Assembly: GCF_019649055.1 (NCBI RefSeq)
Contig: NW_026570284.1
Coordinates: forward strand, 434,001-498,000
Direction: 5' to 3'
DNA from: Paramacrobiotus metropolitanus
Taxonomy: Eukaryota > Tardigrada > Eutardigrada > Parachela > Macrobiotidae
Length of the DNA: 64,000 nt
Below the pieces are notes generated by a model, which saw only the letters and a program-made list of their open reading frames with translations, was not told the origin of the DNA and did no database searches. Positions 1 through 13,524 of this stretch are shown piece by piece (the stretch's first letter is position 1; each line of letters opens with the position of its first letter). The position numbers were made by a program, and so were the translations under genes.

Positions 1-2073
1 TAAAATATGAACGCTAAGTTAGCGAGTTTCCAAAATTTTACTTCTTGGCACATACATAATAATTTTACTTCTTGGCACATTGCATTCTACGAGTAGCAAC
101 TTTAAATATAAATAACCAATGATTTACGTTAGAGTTAAGAGTGTACAATACAATACACAGTACAATGCATGCCATTTGCACTTTTGCAGTAACCCAGAGG
201 AAGCGGTACTCTATAATACTGTATAAATTATTGTAAGTAATTATACCAAACAATACGAAATTTACAGACTAGAATAGCTTGCTAAATAAGACGAAACGAA
301 AAAGCGCCTCAACGTCTGCCCATCTCTGTGTAACGGAAGTGAGAAAATTATAATTAACTGTAAAAAGGTACTTTATTGTTTAGCCCTATCGACAGAAGAT
401 TACTACATCCAATACATTGTACGATGCAACAACACATTCATAAGAATAAGTCGTTTCCCTTAGGACACAGATGATGTATTCTTCAAGTTAAAAGAAATCG
501 CTTCGGTTGCAGGAAGTCAACATGTTCTTTCGCCATTTTTCAGCATGACCGGAAGTATTCAATTTTTTTTGCTTTCATAAGAGCTGCATGCTGTTAAGGA
601 CCTGAAGCATATAGTGTAGTAACTAGTAAGTATTGTAGAAATGTTCGAAGCTTCGCTAAATCCTCGAAATTAACGTGAAGTACTAGACCGTTATCATTAC
701 GCTTGGGATAACAGTTATCCCGATGCTCGCGAAGGCCGCAGGCGGAAGCGCCACATACACGCTGGACGTGTACCGGCGCTTGCTGCTGTATCTCGTATAA
801 CGTACGGTGGCGCGCTTGCTCGCCGCTCACGGTGCTACTGCTCCGTGAGTGCGTGCAATTGATTCGCTCGGATGATTCTGCGTATGGCGTTCGTAGGCTC
901 ATTTGCATCGCGTCATAGTTCATAGGCAGTTTAGCAGCCCAGGAAGTTTTAGCCTGATCGATTGATTTTCCTTCCACCACCGCAAACCAGAGAAACGCGA
1001 AGACGTGTGTGTGTGACTGTGTGTACGTAGTGTAATACGGGCTGTAATAACGCAAGGGCCGCGTTGTATCCCGTTTGGCCGCATTTGATCCACCCCGCGA
1101 GATTTCGGTCCATGCCAGCAGCTGCCTGAGTATGTTGGACTGATCCATACCGCTGCATCAGGGAGATGGGGATTCGCATGCGACACAATCTGTTGTAACC
1201 AGAGAATAACCAGCGACAACCCAAGGAATCGGCACATTGGTGAATTGCTCAGCCCCACTCACGGCATTTTGCGCTTTACAACCTGTTCTGCGAAACTTCA
1301 CTGCCCCGCGTTGACACTCGCGGAACAGAACGTCCCTTCGCCAGAATCTCTCCTGCATCCTCATCGGTCGGGAATTATTGGGGGTTCCAGTGCAGGGATC
1401 AACGCCGCACATTCCTGATTGCGGATTCGGATCGCCGTGCGATTTGTCTCCCTGCGCCCAGTCTGCAACGTGCATTGTGAAACGGTTTGACAGCATTTTA
1501 TCCCCCAATGTTCCTGTATATTCTCAGCAATAATCAGCCAACCGACCGGATTGTTGTTTCTGTGCCGGGAAAATAGAGAGACAGAATTTTCCTTCATTTA
1601 ATTTTATTCGCATCGTCATTGTTGCATAAAACGATTTGGCAGGCATGGCGGAAAACCTGTGTGGGGGGTAGGAAAATTTGACTTGCAATTGTGTGTGCGA
1701 CAAGTCGTCGGACAGACTATCACGTGGATGTTTCACAGCATTTGGCCATTGTTGCTGTACACATCCTTATTCTGACTTTTGACGCATATCTGTTTATTGT
1801 GAATGCTCAATTAGACGTGCCGATTTACTGTCATAATTGATAATTCATGGTATCCGTGCACTGTGTAGTGCTTTCTATTTGAGAATCATTTTTCCGTGGC
1901 TCCAAAACGATGGCTGGCCGATCGACAGAATAATTATAATGGTGTACGTGGAATAAATCCGCGCGACACTCTCGGTGTGCCGTTTAATCTCCGGGAAATT
2001 ACGTTTTGATTTTCTTCACGTGTCGGTGTGTGTCTGCGGATATACATTTATTATCTCCTTTACGTCGGATCTC
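1..2073. other. Region upstream of NCS-1, no gene recognised
   Basis: No coding exon with recognisable family motifs was found on either strand. The longest open frame (594-1148, minus) has no recognisable domain. The stretch presumably holds the promoter and 5' untranslated sequence of the calcium sensor gene that starts at 2074, but I see no clear TATA box. A 17-bp perfect odd palindrome, GGGATAACAGTTATCCC, sits at 705-721, and a short TG-rich tract lies near 1003-1025. Confidence 0.5.
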
Positions 2074-5000
2074 ATGGGGAAACGCAATAGCAAGCTCAAA
2101 ACGGAAAGTATCCAGGAATTAGCCGAGAAGACGCACTGTAAGTGAAGCAACACATAATAGGCGTATTTGACAGAAAGAATGACAGGGGAGATTTGTTTAG
2201 AAGAAATTGTCCCCGTATTCTCTAATGTTACACAATACGGGAATAGACTTGATTGTGATGATTGCCGACATTTATGGATAGCGCGCGGGCAGGACGGGAT
2301 GCAGTTGCTGCTGCTATATTATTGATGAGCGTTTTTCACCTGGTTAAATGTTGAACACCACGGGATCGACCGCGCGGGACGCGCTGCCGTTTTTTTACGA
2401 TGAATGCCGATGAATCGTGTGATAGTCATAAATTGTGGTAACTCATTCATGGCGGTGCGTTTGTGGAGGATTAGTCAGGAGCAGCTTAGGTTTTTAATGA
2501 TTTTCTCGACTGTAAACCAAACAGCATAAACCGTAAAAATAAATTATCAACAAAATTTGCTTTCGGCATTGGACCAGGTTGATTTCTGCAAGTAAACAAG
2601 CAATTCTGCAACAGTTTCGGGAACTCGGTGTGAAAATTTGTGAATTATTTAATTTTGATTTTCTTCGTCCGCATTTTCACCGGTTAAAATTATGTTCTTG
2701 TTCACTTGTAGATGATGTTAGTCTAGGCATAATTTGGCGTTTTTAATGAGTTGAAAAAATAGGTACGCCCCCGTTTTTGCAGGACCGATGTGGTTGTTTT
2801 TAGCATAAATCTGCAGGACCTGGAAATACATTTGCAGCTTGCAGATTCCCTGGGCGGCGCGTAATAAGGAGTCTGATAAAGACAAATTATTGCCAGAGAG
2901 AGTAATCGTGTTTCTCAGATTGTTGCGCTCACAGCACGTTGTAAACTTGTTTCGTATCCCTTCCCGGCATCGAATGGGAAAATATATTCCTGATATTATT
3001 AATGAAGTGCTCAGGCTTAATTCTCGCCTTGAAAACATACAAGGCGATGATGTCATTAATCACGGCAAATTTTCTGCATGTCGTCTTGATCTTTATGCCC
3101 CAGTAAGAAGTGGTGAAACTTTAACGTCGCCTCTTGGCATTTTGGGCTATTGATGGTTTTATCACGAACTCTGCGCCGCGGAATAAGCGTCGTGCTGTTC
3201 TTCGGAGTTTAGCCAGAGAGTGTTTCACTTAAAGCAGCCGCAATTGCATTCCTCTTGTGCAATGGAGAAAAAACATGTTCGCATCTTAGCGGGGAAAAAA
3301 GTGCTGTTAATATGTTCTCTTTGGCTCGTGTCTTCTTATGTATGCTGGCACTAACGGAATGTGTGTATATATTGCAGTTACGGAAAAGGAGCTACGGCAA
3401 TGGTAAGTGACACGGAGGTGCCGGATGTATTCCTCATTTTTTTGACCCCGGACTACAGCAGCAAAATAGTTAATAGAGAATGCGGAAAAATGCCAAGTAA
3501 ATGAAGTAATGCCTGCAATCCGATCGATGTCATTTAATCGGTTGTTCGGACTGTAAGATGGATGACATTCGCGTTGCGGTGTATATACGCGCATATTCTA
3601 TGCGGCGGGATAGGAGTGGCACTGGCACCCACTGCAGTGCTCTGATCAATTTTATCAGCGGTTCATCTACAAGGGAAAAAATTCCGGATGCTGTTAAATG
3701 TCGCGATTTTGCTAGCCAATTGGACGACAACTTCAGGAAATGATTTATTTGGTTTTGCTTGAGAGAGACGTATTATAAACGAATGTTTTCATTTAGCCGG
3801 TTGATTTTGTCCTTTTTGATTTTAATTCTGCGATACTGAAATGTGTCTTGTAAAGATTTAGGTGAAACTTAAAACAGAAGTTTTATTTGAACTTTGTAAT
3901 CGTTATATAGCAGCGGTCATTTTTTTAATATATGAATTAAATCATAGCTATATATTTTTGAATTGCTTAATTTTTCGATATCCTTTTTCAGATTGTTTGC
4001 AAAGTACCATTGTCATCTTTGGTTAATAGTGGATAAATAACGGTTGTAACTTGCGTAACAACATTCGATTTGATGTGCGTAATTGGACATTTTATAAGAC
4101 TAATTTACCAAGCTAGAAAAGTTGAAAAAGATTTTCTGGTTTCCGTGGATCTTCCGTTACGTTGAGTCTGAAGTGTCAAATTTATACAAGTACGCACACA
4201 CATACAGTAGCCGCACAAGTTATGTAATGTAATAACAGCCGGTTGTTAACGCTCTTTGAGATGCACAATCTCTCGCCTGGTAAGAGGTGACGGTTTGTTA
4301 ATAAAAGTGCAGGTTCAACCGGAAGAAATTAGTATCATTATTGGTACGAAATCCTGTGCGTGGTATGGTGTCAGTGGGTGTTTTTGTGCTAGTTGTAAAT
4401 GTGATGTGTCTGTCCGTGATTGAATCGGATTGCAACGTGAGCAGCATGCTTGTACAGCCGGGGTTGCCGGTTCCTGCGCCCGGCGAACGCGCGCACTTGC
4501 ATATACGGTTTCTTCCCAGAGACGGGCGCAGGGCGACGGATAGCGAGGCATGCTCGTGGATAGCGCAGTACTCTAATCCTGTCGAGCGTGCTAGACAACT
4601 CAAAGCGCCGATAGCGGATTGTATGGCAGCCGCAGCGTGTACGGAAGCGTTCCGTTAGGAATTTCGGGTGTTAATTTAGCTGCACATACCGTAGTCATAA
4701 TGTCAATTCATTTTTGAATGCTTGGCATCCAGCTTCCAGTCAAGGTCTCGAGAAAGTGTATTAATAGACAAAAGTCCGATCTCTCAACGCGCACTGGCGA
4801 TTCGGACACGACGTCATTAGAATTTAAAACAGCTCGAAAATGTGTTGGAAAATTGTGACTAATATAATCAGCGGTGTTTGATCAGGTTACCAACCTTAAC
4901 CGCCTGCTGACATGAAACGATAAAATATTTTTTTGATCATATTTATGGTGGGATAAATTGTATCATGCTGCAAAATCATAGTTATCAGTAAAACAATTAT

Positions 5001-8000
5001 TTGAAAATTAATCATGGGTCACAGTACGCATTAAGAATTCGTTATTTTTTCTCTTAAAATTTAAAACCATTGAAGTAAGCCGCACGTAGAAAAACTTTTT
5101 TTTGAAACTTCGTCATTAAGGCAGTTCTCCAGCTTTTTCCTCTTTTGAACTGATTTTATTCACACCGCACGCTTGTAAAATGAGTAATACTGCACCCAGT
5201 GCCACACCGCTGCGGTTTGACTCTGGGGTGTAATGAAAATTTAAAATCGTGGGGGTGATTAAGTGCCACCGGAAGTCAGGAACCGAGTGAATTTGAACAA
5301 ATATACAACAAAAGGACTGCCACACCCGTGTGCCCACAGCACCTGAATTCGGTGGCTTAATTAAATATTTCCCGATCAATGCTGCCCAATCAACCAGTTT
5401 TGAATGCCGTGTTAATGACCCTCACCATTTTAAATGACGTTGGATGTGCTGAATATTTCATTGGAAATTCTTATCTTATTGAACGTTTACATATTCTTCG
5501 ATACGTTTGGCCGTACTTAATCCATAAGTGAATTTTTTTATGCTGCTTGTAGTTTGATCGTTTTGAAGTTTCGTGGTACCTAGAAATTTTTTCTTCACTC
5601 ACTATAAAATATGGTTTATTACGATTTGGTTATTACAGAATGCGATCGTTGTATAATGAAATTGCCTTTTTTCAGGCACAAATGCTTCATAAAGGATTGT
5701 CCAGAAGGAGCGTTATCGAAAGAGGTGAGCGAAAAATTGTGAAAGCTTTTCCATGCACCCCTCATAAAATGATGTTCCTGCAATCGTTTCTTTAAAATGT
5801 GTGGTAGTAAGTATGTAGCTAATGTTATCTTTTTTAATAAATTGCTGGAGAAGTTGTAATATTTTTTAATAACCGGCAAGTTGTAAAAATTGATAGTTGA
5901 TAACCTTTATTTTCTGTCTTCAAGAATTTATGGACATTATGGACATTCGTTGTTTTCTGCAGCTTTAAAATGGGTGTTTTGCATCCTGGTATACCATTTG
6001 TGTGTTTCGAATCTTTGCCAAACAGTTGAAGTATTTGATTATTTTAGAGATTTTAGTAGTTTTTCGGTATCGGGAAAAGAATTTCCTTTTCTTATACGGT
6101 ATCGATTATGCAGCGGAGCGATGAGTGACTTTCGTGCAGATTTAACTGTTTACCAGAAAACATCAAGTCGACCATGTCCTGTGTGCATGCACAGCCATGA
6201 CGATTGGGTGTGCGTAGTGTGCGTATGTGCGTAGATACGGCGCTGCAGCAGTTTTTCCAGCTGTATTCTTTCGCATCAGTCCCTCTTCTTTGGGATATCA
6301 AATATTGATTTTAATTGACATTTAGAATTGCTAGTCTATTTCTCTGCTAAGCAATTTCTCCAGCGGCGACATTGAAAAATTTGTTCTCATACTTGTGTCA
6401 CGCCGATTTTCGAGCTATTGAATAGTTATTGCAGTACGCCGGTCTGCATTTGAGGAGAATAGTGGTTGGGAGCGGGGCCCGCTCACACGAGCCCGATTGG
6501 GCCCGGGAAACCTATTAGGACTTAAGGCGCCGATCGATGCGGAATCCCTCAATCATTATGTAACAGTTTTGTACCGATGGTTAGACCCGAATCTTCCCAT
6601 GTGAGAAGGGATAAAATATTTTATATGTCAGAACAGATAATAGTTATCGTCCTGATGATGCCTCGGATTATGATAATCATTTTTAAAAATTGAAAAGAAG
6701 TATTTGAAAAAACTCCAATTTGAAAATTTGAAAGACAGTTTTGGATACGCGTGGTTGTGGAAAAAATGCTGTATAGTATAATTTATTGGGCGTGTCGATT
6801 TAATTTGGCCATATATACAGATTAGGTATCTGAATGTAATACGTACAGGAGTCTAGATGAAGAATAACAGAGCGCAGAAGTATGGAACTAAATATAGAAT
6901 TTGAAAATTAAACTGGGATGAAAAACTACCGCTAGGAAAACAGAGGAGGGGAAAATTTGGAAATGTAAATACTCGTATTACCACCGGCACATGTGCGGTT
7001 AAGTAGAGCAATATTTCCAGTTGAATCGATGCATTTTTGATAGCGTAGTACCATGCTGTTGACGTCAATGTTCTGGCATTAACTCGGGTCTAACGAAATT
7101 TGATGAGGGGTGGGTTAGAAGAGTCTGGGATGCGACTGCAGGCTCGCGCAAGTGCGAGCTAGCGTAAATTATACTAGTAGCGTAAATCCCGGAGATAAAA
7201 ATGATTTGATTTGATTAAGCAAACGTGTTTCTGCTTGTCAAATGTTATAAATGCCTTGAAGGATCAGCTGTATCTATGCAGCTAAATACATAGGCCGGGT
7301 TTTTTCTCCCTTCTAAATACAGTACGAGTGCATATGTATAACGGGAATCAATGCGGATTCTGTCCGGTGATGCTTGTCGTAGGCGAAAAAAACTACACAC
7401 GAACATCAGCTTTAAGAACATGTTTTGTCTCCATTTCGTCACGCACAACATGATTGATGGATGGTTACGATCGTGAGTTGTTGGGTAGTAAAATTAGCCA
7501 ATCCTTGGTTGCACTCCCTATTTCCTGGTGGCTTAAAAGGGGAAAATTAGGTTTAATGCATTCATGAAGCCATCAACCGAAGGAACAAAAACGCCAACTG
7601 TAAACGAAGTACATTATGCAGAAACGACTTGGCATTGTTCATTATTGTATTCTACCAATTTGTCTACTGTCGCTGGAGGAGAAAATCAAATAGTCGCCAG
7701 ACATTCGCATTGTATTGTCGCGTAATAAAGACGGCTGTGGGTTCTAACTTGAATCCATTAAACTTATGTCGGGTCATTGGCACAGAGTTTTGTAAATTTA
7801 TTCACTGTTTTTATGAAATTTAACAAGTAAAATACAAATAGCGTATATGATTAATTTGCCTGTGTGATTTATAAATGATAGTTATCAGATCCTGTTTTGA
7901 CGTATTTTTTAACGTATTATGTGTTCCAGGCATTTCTAAGGATTTACGGCGAGTTTTTCCCGAACGGTGGAGATCCAACGAAATTCGGGAATTTCCTTTT

Positions 8001-11000
8001 TAAAGTTTTTGACCAGAATAAGGTTGGTGGTTGCGCATGTACCAGTGTGGTATTTTTAGCAGTTTTTGCACTCACTCTCGACCTTTCCTATATGATCGAG
8101 AGAAGGAAAATATTTTTGAATCTCTTGTCTTTATCCTGCCGTGGATAAGTTCTTTTAAAAATTGCAGAATTATTCGCATTCAGCACTCGTTCTGAATGTA
8201 TGGTTAAATTATTCCGTAATAATGTGGATTTTTCGTAGGATGGCCTGATCCAGTTCCACGAGTTCATCCAAGCCCTTTCCATTACCTCCAGAGGGAATCT
8301 GGATGAGAAACTTAATTGTAAGTTGGTCGTTGGGGAGTCGTGAGAGTGCAAAGCGAAAAGCGAGCAGCAGTGTTTTACACTGGGAGTAATTATCGCTTTT
8401 GCGCTATTTATGGAACCGGATGTTATTTTTACTGCCGTGTGTGTCTCGTTCAGGGTTAATGCTTTCCCGAAACGCATCATATATGAATAATAGTATTATT
8501 GTTAAGAAAAAACCAAGAATGTAACTTGATACGGATTTTTTTATTCATTGTGAAAATGTGTTGATTAATGGAGGAAAAAAGTGACGATTGTACTAGACCA
8601 CAGGAGACCACTAAAAGAACCGTTAATTTCCCATTAATTACTGTTCCGTTCCACGGTTGATTGTCGGTTGGCTACAATAAAACTGGTGACTCATTGCGAG
8701 GGAAAATGTTAAATAGCGTGAAGCGGTTGAAAAAGCATTCGAGCTTGTTCCCGTTCGTTGATTATTTTTTTCGCTTGAATCGGCATACGTCTGAAGTGTA
8801 CGTTAGCGTGAGAAGAGGAGATGACTGTGTGTGTATGTGTATTTGCAGGGGCCTTTCGATTATACGATATTGATGATGATGGTTACATAACGCGGGATGA
8901 GATGCTGCACATTATAGCGGCAATCTACGGGATGGTGGGCAAGACCGAGGATTCCGAAGGGCGCAGTCCGGAGCGGCGGGTCGATCGAATATTTCAGATT
9001 ATGGATAAGGTTAGTGTTGCAGCGACGCTCCGTTAAGGTTGTCAGCATTTTGCCGTGGCATTAATAGTGCAACGATATTGAGCTTTTAATGTAAGTGATT
9101 TTGTTCGATTATCTATTTTTAATAATTTGTAAGGACTCTTCGCGCGTTCGCATCTTATTGAACGCGTTTATAAAAGGCGGGTATTAGATCGACATAAGAA
9201 CTGGGATCAGTTACAGGTGCCAAAAAAAGATTAACAGCTTCGATAAGAATAGACACTAAGGTTCTGAACTGCCCCATTAAATACGCTGAAGTTTTAAATT
9301 CATGTATTAATGGAGGAAATATTGCCTTTATTTTCTGAATTAGCTTTTTTCGGTTTTATGTGGTATTGTTCATAAAGCTGCGTAGAGGTGACGCTTTTAC
9401 ATTGGGAGTTTTCAGGGATTAATTTTCAATGGGGTGAATCGTTTTTTCCGGTTTTTGGAATCGGTTATCTTTAAGCCATATCTGAAGCGCATCTGTTAGA
9501 CAGAGTGTCATTAAAGTGCAGCTTGTGGATAAGACGGATAAGTGGAATTGGCAGAAATTGAAGTTCTGTTGTCTTAGCCCGATCGATGACAATTTCTCTG
9601 TGGATATAAGGGCAACAGTGCATAAGAAAGGCGCGCGCGCGCGGGGGAGAGAAGGTTCTTTTTGCGTTAATATGTGTGTTCACTCTGTCGCCGTTCTCTG
9701 GCGCTGGCGCGCTCGTTCCCTCCAAACTACTGCATATAATCGGCATACAACTGGGCTCCCGCGACCGCGTTTGCATACCCGCTCTGGCACCGGAAGTGCC
9801 TGGTCGGTATTGTCTTTCTGGAGCGGATTAGGGAATAGTACCGGGAAAGCAATCACGAGTTGATGATCGATATGATTGGGATTTGTGGTTGCTTAATGAT
9901 TTGCTGTGCGCTCGGTGCTGAGGAAGCCACGTGATACCCATTAACGAAGCTGTGTTCGACTGAAATAACGGAAGAGTGACCTAGGAATTTCTCGAATGGG
10001 TTTTTTTTTTGTTTCCGAGGTGCTTTTCATTAAAATTTCTTTTGGTTTTCCAAAAGTTTTTTCTTTTGAAAATTTTTTTTAAATTTTAGTGTTTTCAGAT
10101 CATACCGCAAAAGATTATGAGTTTACTCAGCTTTACTGAAAAGTATAAAGTAAGGTTCGTAGGTTGTTACAGTTTTTTTCTTTTTCGAAACTTCGAATCT
10201 CATGAGAAGTTTCGACGTAGTGATGTGAAGGATCCCGGTTGAAGTGCTGTAAGGATTTTTAGATTAGATTATTTTTAGTAATGCTTGTCCACATTATAAA
10301 CCCGTTTGTTCCGCTTAATTTGTGAGGATTATGATGTAGCTGCATGTGTGTTTTCTCCCTGGAATCACACCAGCTCCTCTAGCAGTGTGCAACCACGCCG
10401 GCTGTTGGCCTTGATGAGTACTATGCGCAGGAAGTGGAAAGCAGTGCGTTGGTGGAGAGACATTTTAATCAGAAATATCAGCAGTGTCCCGCGTGCTGCT
10501 ACTGCTATACTGCACAACATGGTAGACACCGAGTGGTAGAAAGTAGAAACGTTATGCAATCAGTGTGGGGTGCCCGCGCGCGCACTCGGGATTGGATGAC
10601 AGTATGTTTCTCGGGTTGCCAAGTTAGCTGCGAGACATGCTGGAAACGGAATATGCGCGCCGGCGCTCTCGCTCTCTCTGTCCCGGGAAAAACGCGGTCT
10701 GGAGGAAAATACGCGTAAGCAGTTGAAAGCCTAAAAATAGCCCGGTGCACATTCTAACCGAATTGCCAGTGAGATGCCCTGCTGAGAGAGTACATTTGCA
10801 ATGCCGAGTGTCGCGCGGGTGTACGTGTGTGTGTGTGTGTGTGGTGCATACTTGGGAAAACAGAGTACAATCGATGGGCCTGTGTGGCTTCCCTGTTGTG
10901 CGCGGCGATTAGGTTAAGTGGAGTCCGAGCACGCGCGCGCACCGGCAGGGAAAAGGCGCCTTGGTGTGGCGAATGCCCCGGCGTGTATATGCTAACTGCT

Positions 11001-11754
11001 AGGCAGACAAATTACCCGTAATTCTCTATGCGCAGCTGGGTCTCTCCGCTGGGATTGCCCCGGCTTGATTTTTCGATTGCGGCTCTTGTTTTTCGCGCCT
11101 CACTCGTTAGCAGTGCCGGGCCCGAACCCGGCTTTTGTACGGTATGGGATGGGCACGTGGGAGAGAATGGTCGGGGCCGAATGGCGGCATAATCCATATT
11201 TAAAGCTGGCCGGAGACATTATGATGATCGCTGCGCCGATGAGCGGGCATTTGGCGTCCGCTGAGAATGGTCGAGAGATGATTAATACCGTAAACCCAGG
11301 GCGCTGCGTACAGCGATCGATGGGTGTTAATAATGTTGTGAGCGATAGGGTTTTTGAAAGGTTTATCATTGTTCTAATGACGTAAAATCGTTCGAGTGCA
11401 GCTCGTAATTATATACAGTGCAAATAACAGTGTTCCTATTTTTACCGGTTGTCACTTTGTCGCAATAAATTTACATGACGGAGTAGTTATCGGTATGCGA
11501 TAGCACAAGTACACCGACCCTTATTGTGTCCACCGAATTGATATGTTTTTATCGTAAAGGTCACCGCAGGTTATGCGCATAGAATGTGCCAAGTATATAC
11601 TTCGAATAAATCCATATAATTATGCAAACTAAAAAATGTATTTCTTTTTCCATAGAATCACGATGATAAATTAAGTATGGAAGAGTTTCGAGAAGGAACG
11701 AAATCGGATCCCGCCATATTATCAGCCTTATCCTTTTACGATGGCATTGTTTGA
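2074..11754 (+). CDS. NCS1: Neuronal calcium sensor 1 / frequenin, 7 exons, 189 aa
   Basis: EF-hand Ca2+ sensor that regulates presynaptic release and PI4-kinase in this family. Exons: 2074-2137, 3378-3402, 5676-5724, 7930-8022, 8239-8317, 8849-9009, 11656-11754 (570 nt); every junction is GT-AG and in phase. The protein starts MGKRNSKLK, the family's N-myristoylation start. EF1 is degenerate with the typical Cys-Pro (KDCPEGALS). EF2 is [12 protein letters not shown] and EF3 is [12 protein letters not shown], both canonical. EF4 reads [12 protein letters not shown], with Asp where loop position 6 is normally Gly. The C-terminus (LSFYDGIV) matches the family end. Length is usual (187-190 aa). 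The six introns take up most of the 9.7 kb. Two exons are tiny (25 and 49 nt), so gene predictors may miss them. Homology and structure are seen directly; function is from the family. Confidence 0.96.
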
Positions 11755-13524
11755 CCGGTTTTTGGGGTTGATGATGTGCCGTGCGGATACAACGCCGCCA
11801 TGTTCCCGCACACAGTCCTCACTATCCCAAAAATGATTTGCCGCTGTCCAGACAGAGTGAAGTAGAAAGAGAAAGACAGAGACCGAAAAATGATGATTTT
11901 TTCCTAATGTGCTACGTCGACAACCACTCCCGAGTCCCAAACTGCCATTTCTCCGCGCTGCTTTTTTGATTGTCTTTGTAATCCCTGAGAAAAATTTCCC
12001 CTCGGTCCAAATACTGGGCACGTCATGCCACGGGATATGATGATGATTAAAAATTTGGGGTTTTTTTTCGTCTTCGACTGATGGACGGAAGCCAGAGATT
12101 TCCTCCAGTTAATCGATGACGGAACTCTCGCACGGGAAATGAATAACCGATACTGTTGCATGCATTGCGCAGTATTTTGCAATGTGATTGGGACGCTGCT
12201 GGGTGTTTTGCGACCGTTGGTACTACCCCGCCAGTGCAAGTCTGGTCCTTGTGATTTGTAGCCAATAGTTATTAATTTTTGTTTTTCTCGGAACAGAATA
12301 ACCCGTAACCCAGAAAAATACCGGGGAAGATTTTGTTTTTGGGGGGAAAATGAATCCCGTTAATTTTGCTGTTTTGATTTCGCTGGGTGCTGGTTTTGTG
12401 TTTTTCCCGGGTGGGCGATCGGGGATGGGATAGTAGTTCTGCCTATAGATTTTACCGCTTTATTAAATCTTTCTCACACCCGTTTTGTTCCCTCTTCGAT
12501 TTGTTTTTTCTCTCTCTCTCTGAAAAAATCGTGCTCGTATTTTCGTTTCAGTTTTTGGAAGAAATCCCTTGTTTCCTGATTTTGTTTTACTCTCCTTTTT
12601 TGAATCTGTTTTGAATAACGTGGAGTCTCTCTGTGTATGTTTGGAATCTGGAAAGCCAGTCTTGCTAATAGCGAAGCAGAGAATGGAGCCTTTCGTGAGT
12701 GGGGACGCGGGTGTTTCCAAAGAGAAGATGGAAGGGGGCGAAATTGAGTTGCATGTGAAATGTTTCTGTTTTGAGTGCGGATAATGAGTGTTCCTTCTTT
12801 TTTTTTACCTCAGTGCTTTCTCAAATGAATAATTATTAACGGGGGAAAAATAACTGTATGTTTATGGACCATTTCTTTCTCCTTATAGGCAGGAAGATGT
12901 GGCCCAATTTATCGAATCTCTCTTTCGATGTAATATTTTTGGTTTCGCTGATAATTATTTGACTTTGGCTTCTGTGTTCTCCTCTTAAACTGCAATTACT
13001 GTAGTATCGATAAGTGAGATTAAGAAAAGATATAACTGGATCGTTCTGCGTATTTCCGTTTAGACACAACGCTGCGGTATGGAAAAATTGTAAATCGTTT
13101 TCGTTTCCGTATGCTGTAGTACCGCGATGCGATTTATTGCACACATCAACTTCCAGTTTTCCACAGACCAACACAGTAGAACATATTGACAGCAAAAACC
13201 AGCACGACAAAGTTCCATTTAAAAACGTTAAAATAATTAAAAGTTATGAGATCAATGGCATTTTAGGGATTTCTACTAAAACTAACAGCAGTTCTGTATT
13301 TCCTGATGTCGTTCAACCAATCAAGCAAACAGCCAATTACGAGTTATTTATCCCCGGTAGAATATTTTGCATAATTAAAAGCGGTAGTTGAGCAAACGTA
13401 ATTACATCATAATTAAAGGTCAAACGATTGTTATAAGCTGTGCAGGCCAAATTGAAGCGGATTGTTAACACTGGCCCTCGAACATGTACCATGCCTTTGG
13501 CTTTTCCCGAATTCCGGAACTTTG
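11755..13524. other. Intergenic / 3' UTR stretch between NCS-1 and EndoG
   Basis: The two genes converge here, so the stretch should contain both 3' untranslated regions. It is pyrimidine-rich near 12450-12620. Open frames at 12387-12614 and 13014-13391 (plus) have no recognisable motif, and I do not call them genes. Confidence 0.5.

Noticed and set aside
705-721. GGGATAACAGTTATCCC palindrome considered as a homing-endonuclease or operator site
   Set aside because: Short, single copy and without functional context; a palindrome this size is expected by chance in tens of kilobases with biased composition.
594-1148. 184-codon open frame, minus strand, upstream of NCS-1
   Set aside because: No recognisable domain, low-complexity stretches, no splice context; overlapping open frames on the same strand are equally long. 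Kept as unassigned.
2839-3153. 104-codon open frame in intron 1 of NCS-1
   Set aside because: Lies inside an intron on the same strand, no motif, antisense overlap also open.
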